64,000 nucleotides of DNA, taken from contig JAGVUR010000125.1 of the NCBI GenBank assembly GCA_019136135.1, positions 35,347 to 99,346 of the forward strand, written 5' to 3'. Origin of the DNA: Verrucomicrobiota bacterium (GTDB lineage: Bacteria; Verrucomicrobiota; Lentisphaeria; Oligosphaerales; Oligosphaeraceae). Both the position numbers and the translations under genes were made by a program. Below, piece by piece: positions 51,179 to 59,564 of the stretch. Below the pieces are notes generated by a model. The model saw only the letters and a list, made by a program, of their open reading frames with translations. It had not been told where the DNA came from and made no database searches. How positions within the stretch are numbered: position 1 is the stretch's first letter; each line of letters begins with the position of its first letter.

Positions 51179-51790
51179 TCACTCAATCTTCTCATGCTCG
51201 TAGAAATCATAGTCCAAAGGAGCAAACGGAGTCTTGCTCTTTGGAAACAGCTGCCCAGGCAAGGTACGAGCATTGTCAGCCTGGCGATACCAGTTCCTCG
51301 GCAAATTCCCATGCTTCTTATCTTCGTGAGACGCCACACGAGTGCCATTTACAAGAAGTTCAATGTAAACACTGTAGCTCGTCGTATCCAAGCTGGTCTT
51401 CCCCTGGTAGCGTTTCGAAAAACTCGGCTTCAAATAAACACATCCAAAATGACCGCGACCTTCCTCGACATCCTGGTATATCACTGACTGCTGAAGAATA
51501 ATCGGCTTCTTGCTGTCATCCAACGTCAATACAGTCCACTTGATCTCAAGCTCGTCAATCCACTTCACACCGGCAATGTCGTAGCGAACAGTGAACCTGG
51601 CCCAGTTGTTCTTCGAACTCTCCTTCGAATCCGCGTACTTCGGTGTCTTTTCCAATTTAATCTGAAACTGGGTTATACGAGCGTCAACTCGACGCTGACC
51701 GTACAACGCCCCACCACTTAATAGTAATATGGCAACCATTGCCGCCAAAACACAATCCAGCATTTGACGGTTTTCCCAAAGTCTCTTCAT
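51179..51790 (-). CDS. Small membrane-anchored or secreted protein at the head of the secretin cluster (Amuc_1102 position)
   Basis: A 203-residue protein with an N-terminal hydrophobic segment (MLDCVLAAMVAILLLSGGAL), probably a signal anchor or signal peptide, followed by a predicted all-beta domain (ARFTVRYDIAGVKWIDELEIKW is typical of its strands). It is the first gene of the five-gene cluster, matching Amuc_1102 in position, size and general character. ATG at 51790 follows AGGGA. The next gene starts about 80 bases downstream on the same strand. It has no Met/Gly-rich tract, unlike the four genes after it. Molecular role unknown. Confidence 0.8.
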   Translation of the reverse strand: MKRLWENRQMLDCVLAAMVAILLLSGGALYGQRRVDARITQFQIKLEKTPKYADSKESSKNNWARFTVRYDIAGVKWIDELEIKWTVLTLDDSKKPIILQQSVIYQDVEEGRGHFGCVYLKPSFSKRYQGKTSLDTTSYSVYIELLVNGTRVASHEDKKHGNLPRNWYRQADNARTLPGQLFPKSKTPFAPLDYDFYEHEKIE

Positions 51791-52168
51791 CTCGTTGTCC
51801 CTATTTTTTATGGTTTCGAGTCTCGACCAATTGCTAAATCATACTGAAGATTCAACGACCTAGATACACTTTGACTTTGCGTGCAATTTCATACCATACG
51901 AGGTACTGCAACGCAATTCAAGCCAAAACAATGAGTTTTTTTTATCTTTTTTTCAAAAAAAACCTTTTTTCACCAATATTTTCGTTTCTGCCCCTTCAAA
52001 ACAAGACGAATTCCGTCGCGAAGACGCCATGTCCCACAAATCCTTTGCGCCAAAACCTTCACTCCCTTCGCCAACCTTGGAAACGTAAGCAAGACGGTTG
52101 ACGAAGAATTTAATCTCGCGACAATCGCCTTGCCAGGATCCCACACGATTTCAAGGCGGCAACATGAT
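51791..52168. other. A/T-rich spacer upstream of the secretin cluster, no gene seen
   Basis: The stretch has long T and A runs near 51930-51970 and no supported ORF. The promoter of the five-gene cluster should lie here, but I could not find a convincing -35/-10 pair. A sigma54-like word at 51881-51896 has the wrong GG-GC spacing (nine instead of ten). Confidence 0.4.
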
Positions 52169-52325
52169 TAGGGACTGTTCAAAATTAAGGCTACAGTTCC
52201 GGATTTGTTTTGAGCTGATTTTTCACTGTCCTCAAAGGAGCGTATGCGCATACGCGACTGAGAGGCCAGGGAAAAGGCAGCCCAAAGAAACCGGAAATGC
52301 AAACTTAATTTTTGAACAGCTCCTT
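52169..52325. mobile_element. MITE-like palindromic element with imperfect ~35-bp inverted ends
   Basis: The left end (TTAGGGACTGTTCAAAA...TTCCGG, to 52202) and the reverse complement of the right end (TAAGGAGCTGTTCAAAAATT...TTCCGG, from 52291) match at roughly three quarters of positions over 35 bases. The perfect 16-base palindrome GCGTATGCGCATACGC (52240-52255) lies at the exact centre. Flanking TTA on both sides may be a target duplication; the right one is also the stop codon of khpB. No transposase is present. Alternatively it is a large 3' hairpin that ends or stabilises the khpB transcript. Confidence 0.55.
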
Positions 52326-52842
52326 ATTGTTCGACCTTGCGAATCGTCAGCATCTTGCAGTTGTTTTCGTCTGGTTCGGCATCACTTTCAGTCTCGACCT
52401 CGGGATCGTTCCTCAAGGTGATGTGGATGATCCTGCGTTCGCCAGGCTTGTAGGGGCCGATCCGCTTGGGTTCGCCCCACATCTTCACTTCCTTTGCCGC
52501 ATCCTTCGCTATGTGTTCCAAACGCTCGATGTCGGACTTGGAAACGCGACCATGCCGCTCGGCGGCGGTCTTGCGGGGAACGCTGTACCCATCGACTTCA
52601 AGGACGACCCAAGGCGTGTTTTCATCTTCGGAAGTCTGTTTCCTCAGAATGCGGTTGACAATCAACTCTAGACCCTCAAGGCTTTGGCCCTTGCGCCCAA
52701 TCAGACGACCAGCCTCTGGAGACTTCAAGTCAAGCTTGCGCTCGCCGTCGTCGTCGACAATGGTTACTTCAGCCACTATGCCCAATTTCGAAATCATCTC
52801 GTCCAGAACGGTCTTTGCCGTTTCCATCAGATTGAAGCTCAT
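52324..52842 (-). CDS. khpB: KhpB/Jag RNA-binding protein (KH + R3H), lacking the Jag N-terminal domain
   Basis: RNA-binding protein encoded at the end of the ribosomal L34/YidC operon, as in many bacteria. A KH domain has its GxxG loop at residues 49-52 (IGRKG) and the R3H motif RxxxH is at 136-140 (RRIIH). At 172 residues it lacks the separate Jag_N domain of Firmicutes homologues. The ATG at 52842 has a full AAGGAG six bases upstream. It lies 72 bases after yidC. Known homologues bind small RNAs and mRNAs and influence division and cell envelope genes; the RNA targets here are unknown. Its stop codon touches the inverted-repeat element described separately. Confidence 0.93.
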   Translation of the reverse strand: MSFNLMETAKTVLDEMISKLGIVAEVTIVDDDGERKLDLKSPEAGRLIGRKGQSLEGLELIVNRILRKQTSEDENTPWVVLEVDGYSVPRKTAAERHGRVSKSDIERLEHIAKDAAKEVKMWGEPKRIGPYKPGERRIIHITLRNDPEVETESDAEPDENNCKMLTIRKVEQ

Positions 52843-52914
52843 GTTTGCTCCTTGTAAATTCGGTCGGTTCTATGTCAGGAAATCCAGGATTTTCTCCCGC
52901 AAATTAAGTCGATG

Positions 52915-54777
52915 CTATGCGGTCGCCTTCTTGTCGTCGATTTTCTTAGTCAAATAGGTTTGGAGGATACTCAGCAATTGGTTGACGGTCATGTAGAGCG
53001 TCAACGCGGCGGGCATGCTGTAGAAGATCCAGATGAAGAAGAGTGACATCATCATCATCATCCTGCTCTGCTGCGGATCCGCGTTGGGGGTCATCTTCTG
53101 CTGTAGGATCATCGTAAGCCCCATCAGGATGGCGAGGGGATTGAGACCAATGCCGCCAATCCTCAGAACCGTGTCGGGAAGCGACAAGTCAGCGGCCCAC
53201 AGGAATCCAGCCTGCCTCAACTCAATCGCGCTTCGGAACGTATTGAACAGCGCGAAAAATACGGGAATCTGCAACAGCATCGGCAAGCAGCCGCCCAACT
53301 GGCTTACGTTGTTTTCCTTGAACAATTCCTGCTGCTTGCGGTACAACGTCTGGGGGTCGTCCTTGTATCGCTCCCGCAAGGCGTCAATCTCAGGCTTCAA
53401 CTCCTGCATTTTGCGCATCGACTTAGTGGACTTGTGGGTCAATGGCCAAAACAGAACCTTCACCAGAACCGTCAGGAAAATCACAGCCCAGCCATAACCC
53501 GAATTACCGGGAATAATCCGGCTGAACCAAATCAGGCACTTGAGCAACATCCGGGAAATGAACCCCATCCAAGCGGGAGTGCCCCAGAAAAAGCGATCCA
53601 TGCCCATGATCCCGTCCATCCCATTCCCCATCGCATGAAGCAGCTCGGAAGCCTTGGGACCGGCATAACCGCGAAAACTCCACTCCAAGGTGCCGCCAGA
53701 AGGCAATACCGACGCATCAAGCAAGTACTTCGCACGAGTACGATCCTGCTTCTTGCCACCCTCGTCAACCTCAGGACAACTAAAGCTGTCAAAACGAGAA
53801 AAACCCTTGGCATCTTGATTCCAAACAGACATCAGGAAGTACTTGGAATGCAAGGCGCCCCACTTGGCAACCCCGTTCAACTTGCCGGCAATCTTCTCGC
53901 TGGCCTTGACTCGTTCGCCTTCCAATGAATTCGGATCCTGAATCGTCGAATGCCATTCGCTTATTTTCTGCAAGGTCTTCGTATCAACGAGCTTGCAGTG
54001 GCTCTTGTCAAAAGGCATGTACGCAGCGCCACCGCCTTCGTCGCGCCTGCCAGACGTCACCTGATGAGATATCACGCCACCATCAATCACCATCCCAGAC
54101 AAATCATAAGCCTGGTTGCCAGTGCTCGTCATCGTAACCGTGTAGTCAATCTCGTAACTCCGCTCAGATACGATAGACCAACGCTCGACAACACGCAAGT
54201 CGCCCGAACTGTTGACACGGGTCAACTCGACGAAATCGTCGCCAACCTTCAAGTCCTTGGAAGGATCCGCGTCAACCAAACCCAAGGACTCGACAATCCC
54301 GCGACCAAGCGACATGTACGGATAGTCGGCACTGCCCAACTCGACGTTCCCTGAAGACTCCCCATTCCGAGACTTTTCATTAAGGTATTTCGACAATGTC
54401 ACAGACACGATTCCGCCTTTAACAGGATCGATCTTGCAGGTCAACTCACCATCGCGAACCAAAGTCGCAAGCGGTACGTCAGAGGGCTCCCTGGCTAGAT
54501 CGGGGCCTAGCGGATACCTCGCAACCACCCCAGTCGCCGCAACCGGCGCCGCGGAATCAGCGGCTGGCTGCTGCTCGACAGACTTTTGCTCCGCAGGCTG
54601 CTGCTCCGAAGGCACCGCTTCCTGTGAAGGACCAGTCGCTTCAGGCGCGGTTTTCACTTGCGAAGGAGGCATCGCGGCCATGCGGGCTGCAAGCTGACGC
54701 TGCTGGAACCACATGATTCCAAAAAAACTCAATACGCAAACCGCAACGCCAATTATCGTAACTTTATCGTATTTCAC
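52915..54777 (-). CDS. yidC: Membrane protein insertase YidC
   Basis: Inserts proteins into the inner membrane alone or with SecYEG. It has the Gram-negative layout: an N-terminal membrane segment (about 5-24), a Pro/Glu/Gln-rich linker, a large periplasmic domain (about 80-390), then the conserved five-helix core including LPMLLQIPVFFALFNTFRS and QKMTPNADPQQSRMMMMM. The positively charged groove residue that is Arg366 in E. coli is Lys440 here (VLVKVLFWPLT), a substitution I also recall from Bacteroidetes. It starts at GTG 54777; the AAGGA site lies in the last codons of yidD, three bases away, so translation is probably coupled. 620 residues is a normal length. Confidence 0.97.
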   Translation of the reverse strand: MKYDKVTIIGVAVCVLSFFGIMWFQQRQLAARMAAMPPSQVKTAPEATGPSQEAVPSEQQPAEQKSVEQQPAADSAAPVAATGVVARYPLGPDLAREPSDVPLATLVRDGELTCKIDPVKGGIVSVTLSKYLNEKSRNGESSGNVELGSADYPYMSLGRGIVESLGLVDADPSKDLKVGDDFVELTRVNSSGDLRVVERWSIVSERSYEIDYTVTMTSTGNQAYDLSGMVIDGGVISHQVTSGRRDEGGGAAYMPFDKSHCKLVDTKTLQKISEWHSTIQDPNSLEGERVKASEKIAGKLNGVAKWGALHSKYFLMSVWNQDAKGFSRFDSFSCPEVDEGGKKQDRTRAKYLLDASVLPSGGTLEWSFRGYAGPKASELLHAMGNGMDGIMGMDRFFWGTPAWMGFISRMLLKCLIWFSRIIPGNSGYGWAVIFLTVLVKVLFWPLTHKSTKSMRKMQELKPEIDALRERYKDDPQTLYRKQQELFKENNVSQLGGCLPMLLQIPVFFALFNTFRSAIELRQAGFLWAADLSLPDTVLRIGGIGLNPLAILMGLTMILQQKMTPNADPQQSRMMMMMSLFFIWIFYSMPAALTLYMTVNQLLSILQTYLTKKIDDKKATA

Positions 54778-54780
54778 AAC

Positions 54781-55038
54781 TTATCCTTGTCTGTCTTCGC
54801 GTTTCTCAGGAACAGGGTCGTAACACGACCCCCGGTACAAAGGATTGCAACGCAACAAGCGCCAAAGCGACATCGCACCGCCACGAAGAAATCCAAATCG
54901 CTCTATCGCAACTCGAGCATACTCCGAACATGTCGGAGTAAATCGACAACATCCACCACCCTTCAAGGGTGACAAGCAACGCTGGTAAATCCTTACCAAC
55001 ATAACGGCAATTCGACTGGGAATATCCACTATTTTCAT
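54781..55038 (-). CDS. yidD: Membrane protein insertion efficiency factor YidD
   Basis: A small 85-residue protein with the family pattern: an amphipathic N-terminus (IPSRIAVMLVRIYQRCLSPL), the conserved Cys/Pro core CCRFTPTCSEYARVAIERFG, and RLLRCNPLYRGSCYDPVP. It supports YidC-dependent insertion at the inner membrane. The start codon overlaps the rnpA stop (ATGA at 55035-55038), and it ends three bases before yidC. Confidence 0.96.
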   Translation of the reverse strand: MKIVDIPSRIAVMLVRIYQRCLSPLKGGGCCRFTPTCSEYARVAIERFGFLRGGAMSLWRLLRCNPLYRGSCYDPVPEKREDRQG

Positions 55039-55460
55039 AGTGAAGGCGACAGATCAGCTCCCCCACCAACTGCTCCAGATAGAACCAGCCCGGCACGACC
55101 ACATAACATAACTACTTCAGAGTAGATGTCGTCCAACTTCGCACCCTTCATTCGTTGACGCGGTATGAACAACAGCCAACACGGTGGCAAAAAGTCATAC
55201 AACAAACGATAAACCTCGCGAAACAGACGACGGGCACGGTTGCGCTCTACAGCAAGCAAACTGTATCGCCGGGATATCAAAAACGCCGCCCTGCGCTGAT
55301 CGTCAGGCGGCGTCTTGTTAACTATCACAACACAATAACGCCCGGTCTCCTTCAAACCAGACGCACGCATCTCATCCATTTGATGGCGATTACGTAAACG
55401 AGACTCGCGACCAAAAGCCCTACCGCTCCCACCCGCATGTCCTGAAGTCCCTGATCCCAT
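55035..55460 (-). CDS. rnpA: Ribonuclease P protein component
   Basis: The protein subunit of RNase P, which with the RNA subunit removes 5' leaders from tRNA precursors. The frame is open upstream into rpmH, but the first sensible start is ATG at 55460, 28 bases after the rpmH stop; this gives 141 residues. The conserved basic helix RNRARRLFREVYR and the front part SRLRNRHQMDEMR are clear, and the FIPRQRMKG stretch follows. The ribosome binding site is weak (TTAGGTCC region), which fits translational coupling. A start a few codons further in cannot be excluded. Confidence 0.93.
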   Translation of the reverse strand: MGSGTSGHAGGSGRAFGRESRLRNRHQMDEMRASGLKETGRYCVVIVNKTPPDDQRRAAFLISRRYSLLAVERNRARRLFREVYRLLYDFLPPCWLLFIPRQRMKGAKLDDIYSEVVMLCGRAGLVLSGAVGGGADLSPSL

Positions 55461-55488
55461 CGCAAAACAAATGGACCTAAAATGATGA

Positions 55489-55629
55489 TTATGCCGACAG
55501 TCTCTTGCGACCGACGCGACGGCGATTCGCCAATACCCTGCGACCGCCCTTGGTCGCCATACGAGCCCGGAAACCAAGCTTGCGCTTGCGACGAAGTACA
55601 TGAGGCTGATAAGTGCGTTTCTGTGCCAT
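55489..55629 (-). CDS. rpmH: 50S ribosomal protein L34
   Basis: A 46-residue highly basic protein: [16 protein letters not shown], then [17 protein letters not shown] and [12 protein letters not shown], the standard L34 sequence. It is the first gene of the rpmH-rnpA-yidD-yidC-khpB operon. The promoter described at 55731-55758 is about 100 bases upstream. The gene before it on the other side is not dnaA, and I see no DnaA boxes nearby, so this locus is probably not at the replication origin here. Confidence 0.97.
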   Translation of the reverse strand: MAQKRTYQPHVLRRKRKLGFRARMATKGGRRVLANRRRVGRKRLSA

Positions 55630-55730
55630 TGCTACTTTTCCTTATATTATTATTAACTGCATACAGTGACTGGAACATGCCAAAAAAGACACACTTCAAT
55701 CACATTTTACGATAATTTTTCGAGTTTGTT

Positions 55731-55758
55731 ATTATAACACGCATTCGTTATTTGGCAA
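55731..55758 (-). promoter_or_regulatory. Sigma70-type promoter of the rpmH operon
   Basis: On the minus strand TTGCCA (55753-55758) is followed after 16 bases by a perfect TATAAT (55731-55736), with TG one base upstream of it (extended -10). The start would be near 55724, giving a leader of about 95 bases before rpmH. Confidence 0.75.
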
Positions 55759-55854
55759 ATTTTCCACTGCGAAATTCCTGGATTTCATAACTTTTCACAC
55801 CAATCGATCCAAGCTTGTTGGCTGGATATCCAAGACGCTTTCAGTGCGTTCAGG

Positions 55855-56266
55855 TCACGACCCGTCCGACACGTCCCAGGCCCAAAACTCAAATCCTCCA
55901 AAAAACAACGCGAACGTCCCATATCCCATGTCCCAGACCACAGTCACATAGGTCTCATTTGTCTCATAAGTCACATAGGTCCCAGTCCCAAAACTCAAAT
56001 CCTCCAAAACCTGCCACGGAAAGGCATGTCACATGCATTTCGAGTACGAAACAATGAAAAATTTGGGTGTCTTTCCAGCGCTGAAATTGCCGACGACTAA
56101 GGCACTTTCTGCGCGTCTCGGAGTCAAGAGAAAGGCGGCAATGGTTGCTGGCGTCACTTGAAATCAAGCTCCTTCATAGTTGATTGTGCCCATGATCGGT
56201 GTAAATTCATCTATTATGGGATGGCTGTGAAAATTCCTTATTAATACCTCAAACCCAGGAACGACC
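55855..56266. repeat. Spacer with GTCCCAG-type composite repeats
   Basis: No gene is supported between the rpmH promoter and the beta-helix gene. From 55855 it holds a degenerate copy of the GTCCGACC unit. Two direct copies of CCCAGxCCCAAAACTCAAAT follow (about 55885 and 55981), with CACATAGGTC words between them. The block GGCATGTCACATGCATTT (56023 onward) is a diverged copy of 20577-20617. The last 100 bases should contain the promoter of the beta-helix gene, but no clear pair was found. Confidence 0.75.
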
Positions 56267-59200
56267 ATGAAATCCATGTTGCTCGCACTCTCCCTTGGAG
56301 CCCTGACCACCCTCGGTGCCGAATATTTCGTCTCCGCATCGGGCAATGACGCGCATTCAGGCCTTGCCCGAGACCAGGCTTTCAGAACGCTAGCCAAGGC
56401 AAAAGAATCCTTCAAGCCAGGCGATACCATCACGATCATGCCAGGCACATATCATGAATCACTCGAATTCGCAAATTTCCCAACAAGTGACAAAACCAGC
56501 ACCATCAGGGCACTGATTCCAGGCACCGTCCTTATCCGAGGCGACATCGACCCGCCTGCCCCTTTCCAACCCTCCAAAACGTACCCAAGTGTCTGGACAA
56601 TCCAACTGGATAGCCGACCAACAGCAGTCAATGAACGCGATACCCTGACCATCTACGCAACTGTCCCGACACTCCAGGAACTCGAATTCACGTCAGCAGC
56701 CTGGTTCTACGACAACGAAACCAAGCAGCTCCATGTCAGGACATCGGACAGCCTTCCGCCGAAAAACCACACCATCACCATCGGCCGCATCCCCGACAAC
56801 GGAGTCGCCTTCTGGGGTTCGAAAATCGCCAACATCGTCATCCGCGACCTCGTTATCACCGGCTTCAACGCACCCGAACAGGCAAAGGGATACGGATTCG
56901 GAACCCGCTGGGGGATCTTCCTCAGCGGCGACCCCACCAATTGCAGAATCGAAAACATTATCGCATTCCTCAACGGAGGCGGCATCACAATCAACAGAAA
57001 CGGACGCGAAAACCATATCGTCAACTGCAAGACCTACGGCAACCACTCCCCCTTCTACGCATCGGGTGGCGGCATCATCGTCCTGACCCCAAACGAGCAC
57101 GGCTCGATCCAAGGTTGCATCTCCTTCGATACCGAAAAAATGGGCATCAGATACTATGGGGGAACCCCGGCAGAACACTGCAAATTCCAGCGCAACATCG
57201 CTTTCGATTGCACCGAGGGTGCCCTTTGGATCAAGTACCCGAGCGATACGACCATCGCGGAAGACTGCTATTCAGACGCAGCGCTCTACGCACGAAAGAT
57301 CGAAAACTCAATCTTCAGCCACGGCGACACAGGATACTTCGGGGCAGCCCAAAACAGCATCGTCAGATCAAGAGACAAGGATTTCTCGGAAAACAACGAC
57401 CTGGCAGATCCAATCAACTTCGACTTCAGACCCCAAGCCGACAGCGCATTCAAGGACAAGCTGCCCAAATACATCCAGCAGGACATCTTCTTTGTCGCCC
57501 CAAACGGAAACAACAGCGCCCCCGGAACATCACTGAAAACCGCCTGGAAAACCATCGGTTTCGCCATCGGGAAGCTCAAGCCCGGCGCCACACTCTACAT
57601 CCTCCCTGGCACCTGGAATGAAAACCTGGTCCTGGACGGTCTCCAAGACGTCGCAATCAGGGGACGCGGACACAAACCCGTCTCAATAAACGCCAACATC
57701 AATGCCAAAAACACCAAAAACCTCCAACTCGCCAGACTGGACGTCAACGCGATGACGCTCGAGAACGCCTCCGAAACAGAACTGAGGCACTGCATCGCAA
57801 GAACTAGCGCCACATTCCAAAACGCATCCAATTTGGACATCAAAAACTCAACCTTCCTGGGTGACGTCAAACTCGCCCAGGCACCAAACCACATCGTCGC
57901 AAACAACGTCTTCGGCCAAAAACTCCTCCGTAACTCCACCCAAGGACTCGCATTCGCAAATGCCCATGCGCAAGAGCCAAGCCAAGGCGAATACGAATCC
58001 TTCACAATTCCAACGCCGAAACTCGCCGAAGGAAAAGGATTCGTCGATGGATTGAAGCTCCTCGGCGGACGAGGATTTGACGGACTCCCGGCAGGACACT
58101 ATTGGCGACAGGCAATCCCGACTCAAATCCAGATCCGTGACTTCAAGACGCTCTCAAGTACCACAACAACAGCAAACCTGGAAGCATTCGCCACAATGCC
58201 AGTCGAATACACCCTGACCTACGCACCACAAGACAATCCGCAAGACAAAAAGTCAATCCAGGGCGGCTTGCGCTCAAACCTGATCTCGGCAGGCATCAAC
58301 GGACTCCAGCCAAACACCACGTACAATGCTCAAATCACACTCAAGTCAAAAGCAAAAAGACTCTACACAAACCAAGACGCAGAAGAAAACCTCTTCAACG
58401 AAAACAGAGAACTGACGCTGAACAACATAGACTTCAAAACCATCGCCCTTGACAGGCAGCCGCAGACACACCATGTCGCCAAAACCGGAAATGACCAAAC
58501 AGGAGACGGGTCACGGAAAAATCCCTGGAAAACCATCAACCACGCAGCCAAAAACGTCGTCGCGGGAGACACAGTGTTCGTCCACCCGGGAACATACCTG
58601 GAAATGGTCAGGGTCAAGGCAACCGGAGAACAAGGAAAACCGATTGTTTTCAGGGGAATCAACCCGCATACAACATGTGTCGATGGAGGCAAAAGACAAC
58701 TCGCTTCGGCATTCGTCATACACGGAAAACACAATATCGTCATCGATAACTTCGGACTCAAGTGGCAAGCAGATTCATCCATGGCGGCAGTTGACATTAG
58801 AAACGCAAACAACATAAGAATTACAAGGCTTTTCTATGACGGAAGAGGCGCAGGCTACGCACCGCATTTCGTCGGAGCAGCCAATGCCAAAAACCTGGAA
58901 GTTGACAATTGCTTCCTGACCAGAGGCTTCAATGGATCGATCTTCCGAGACTGCGACAATCTCCTGATCAGAAACAACGTGTTCTACATCAACAGCTTGA
59001 ACCAAATCGTACTCTCAAACAACCATAACCAAAAGAGCGTTATCAGAAACAATGTCTTCACCGACAACACGCTGCAAAAAGTCCCAAACCCAATCATCCA
59101 CCTCAGAGAGCTCAATGGAGTCAAAATACAGGACAATTGTTTCTTCCTAAGAATCCCGGCAACGCTCAAAACACTCCTCGGATTCTCTTATATTAATGGT

Positions 59201-59563
59201 AAGGAACAGGATTTCTTCCCCCCAGTTGAGGAAAAGGGAACCCTCCCCGAACAATGGAAACGCCAAGGCAGATTCGCAAGGGTTAACCTAACCTACGAAC
59301 AATTCCAAAAACAAGTCGACTACAACCCAAACGCAATCTTCGAAGACCCGAAACTCGACGCACTCAAGCTATTCGTAACCTTCAAGGACTGGAACGACTG
59401 GACCAACTTCGGACAACATAGCGCGACCGCAAACAAGCACGAATGGCACAACGACGGCTCCCGATTCAAATTCCCCGACGACTTCATCGCCAACAACCCA
59501 ACCCTGCAAAAGACAGATATCGGACTCCAGAAAGACTACGTCATGAAACACGGAGAACCATAA
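56267..59563 (+). CDS. Secreted parallel beta-helix protein with three DUF1565-like segments
   Basis: A 1,098-residue protein with a signal peptide (MKSMLLALSLGALTTLGA), so periplasmic or extracellular. It has three copies of the start of a beta-helix domain: YFVSASGNDAHSG with MPGTY (from about 19), FFVAPNGNNSAPG with LPGTWNENL (from about 405) and HVAKTGNDQTGDGS with HPGTYLEMV (from about 733). Each is followed by Asn-rich beta-helix rungs (IENIIAFLNGGGITINRNG, LLIRNNVFYIN). A fibronectin III-like stretch lies near 605-720. Such proteins are often polysaccharide lyases or binding proteins; I see no decisive catalytic residues, so I leave the activity open. ATG follows AGGA at six bases. The next gene starts two bases after its stop, so they are translationally coupled. 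Confidence 0.88.
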   Translation: MKSMLLALSLGALTTLGAEYFVSASGNDAHSGLARDQAFRTLAKAKESFKPGDTITIMPGTYHESLEFANFPTSDKTSTIRALIPGTVLIRGDIDPPAPFQPSKTYPSVWTIQLDSRPTAVNERDTLTIYATVPTLQELEFTSAAWFYDNETKQLHVRTSDSLPPKNHTITIGRIPDNGVAFWGSKIANIVIRDLVITGFNAPEQAKGYGFGTRWGIFLSGDPTNCRIENIIAFLNGGGITINRNGRENHIVNCKTYGNHSPFYASGGGIIVLTPNEHGSIQGCISFDTEKMGIRYYGGTPAEHCKFQRNIAFDCTEGALWIKYPSDTTIAEDCYSDAALYARKIENSIFSHGDTGYFGAAQNSIVRSRDKDFSENNDLADPINFDFRPQADSAFKDKLPKYIQQDIFFVAPNGNNSAPGTSLKTAWKTIGFAIGKLKPGATLYILPGTWNENLVLDGLQDVAIRGRGHKPVSINANINAKNTKNLQLARLDVNAMTLENASETELRHCIARTSATFQNASNLDIKNSTFLGDVKLAQAPNHIVANNVFGQKLLRNSTQGLAFANAHAQEPSQGEYESFTIPTPKLAEGKGFVDGLKLLGGRGFDGLPAGHYWRQAIPTQIQIRDFKTLSSTTTTANLEAFATMPVEYTLTYAPQDNPQDKKSIQGGLRSNLISAGINGLQPNTTYNAQITLKSKAKRLYTNQDAEENLFNENRELTLNNIDFKTIALDRQPQTHHVAKTGNDQTGDGSRKNPWKTINHAAKNVVAGDTVFVHPGTYLEMVRVKATGEQGKPIVFRGINPHTTCVDGGKRQLASAFVIHGKHNIVIDNFGLKWQADSSMAAVDIRNANNIRITRLFYDGRGAGYAPHFVGAANAKNLEVDNCFLTRGFNGSIFRDCDNLLIRNNVFYINSLNQIVLSNNHNQKSVIRNNVFTDNTLQKVPNPIIHLRELNGVKIQDNCFFLRIPATLKTLLGFSYINGKEQDFFPPVEEKGTLPEQWKRQGRFARVNLTYEQFQKQVDYNPNAIFEDPKLDALKLFVTFKDWNDWTNFGQHSATANKHEWHNDGSRFKFPDDFIANNPTLQKTDIGLQKDYVMKHGEP

Positions 59564-59564
59564 C

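Noticed and set aside
51881..51896. Possible sigma54 promoter (TGGTATGAAATTGCAC) upstream of the secretin cluster
   Set aside because: The GG-GC spacing is nine, not ten bases. Sigma54 promoters do not tolerate this change, and the -24 element is also weaker.
55461..55601. Long N-terminal extension of rnpA into rpmH
   Set aside because: The extra 47 codons overlap rpmH in another frame and do not resemble RNase P protein; ATG 55460 fits the family length.
55630..56266. Replication origin next to rpmH
   Set aside because: rpmH-rnpA is often beside dnaA/oriC, but there is no dnaA here and I found no TTATCCACA-type boxes in the spacer.
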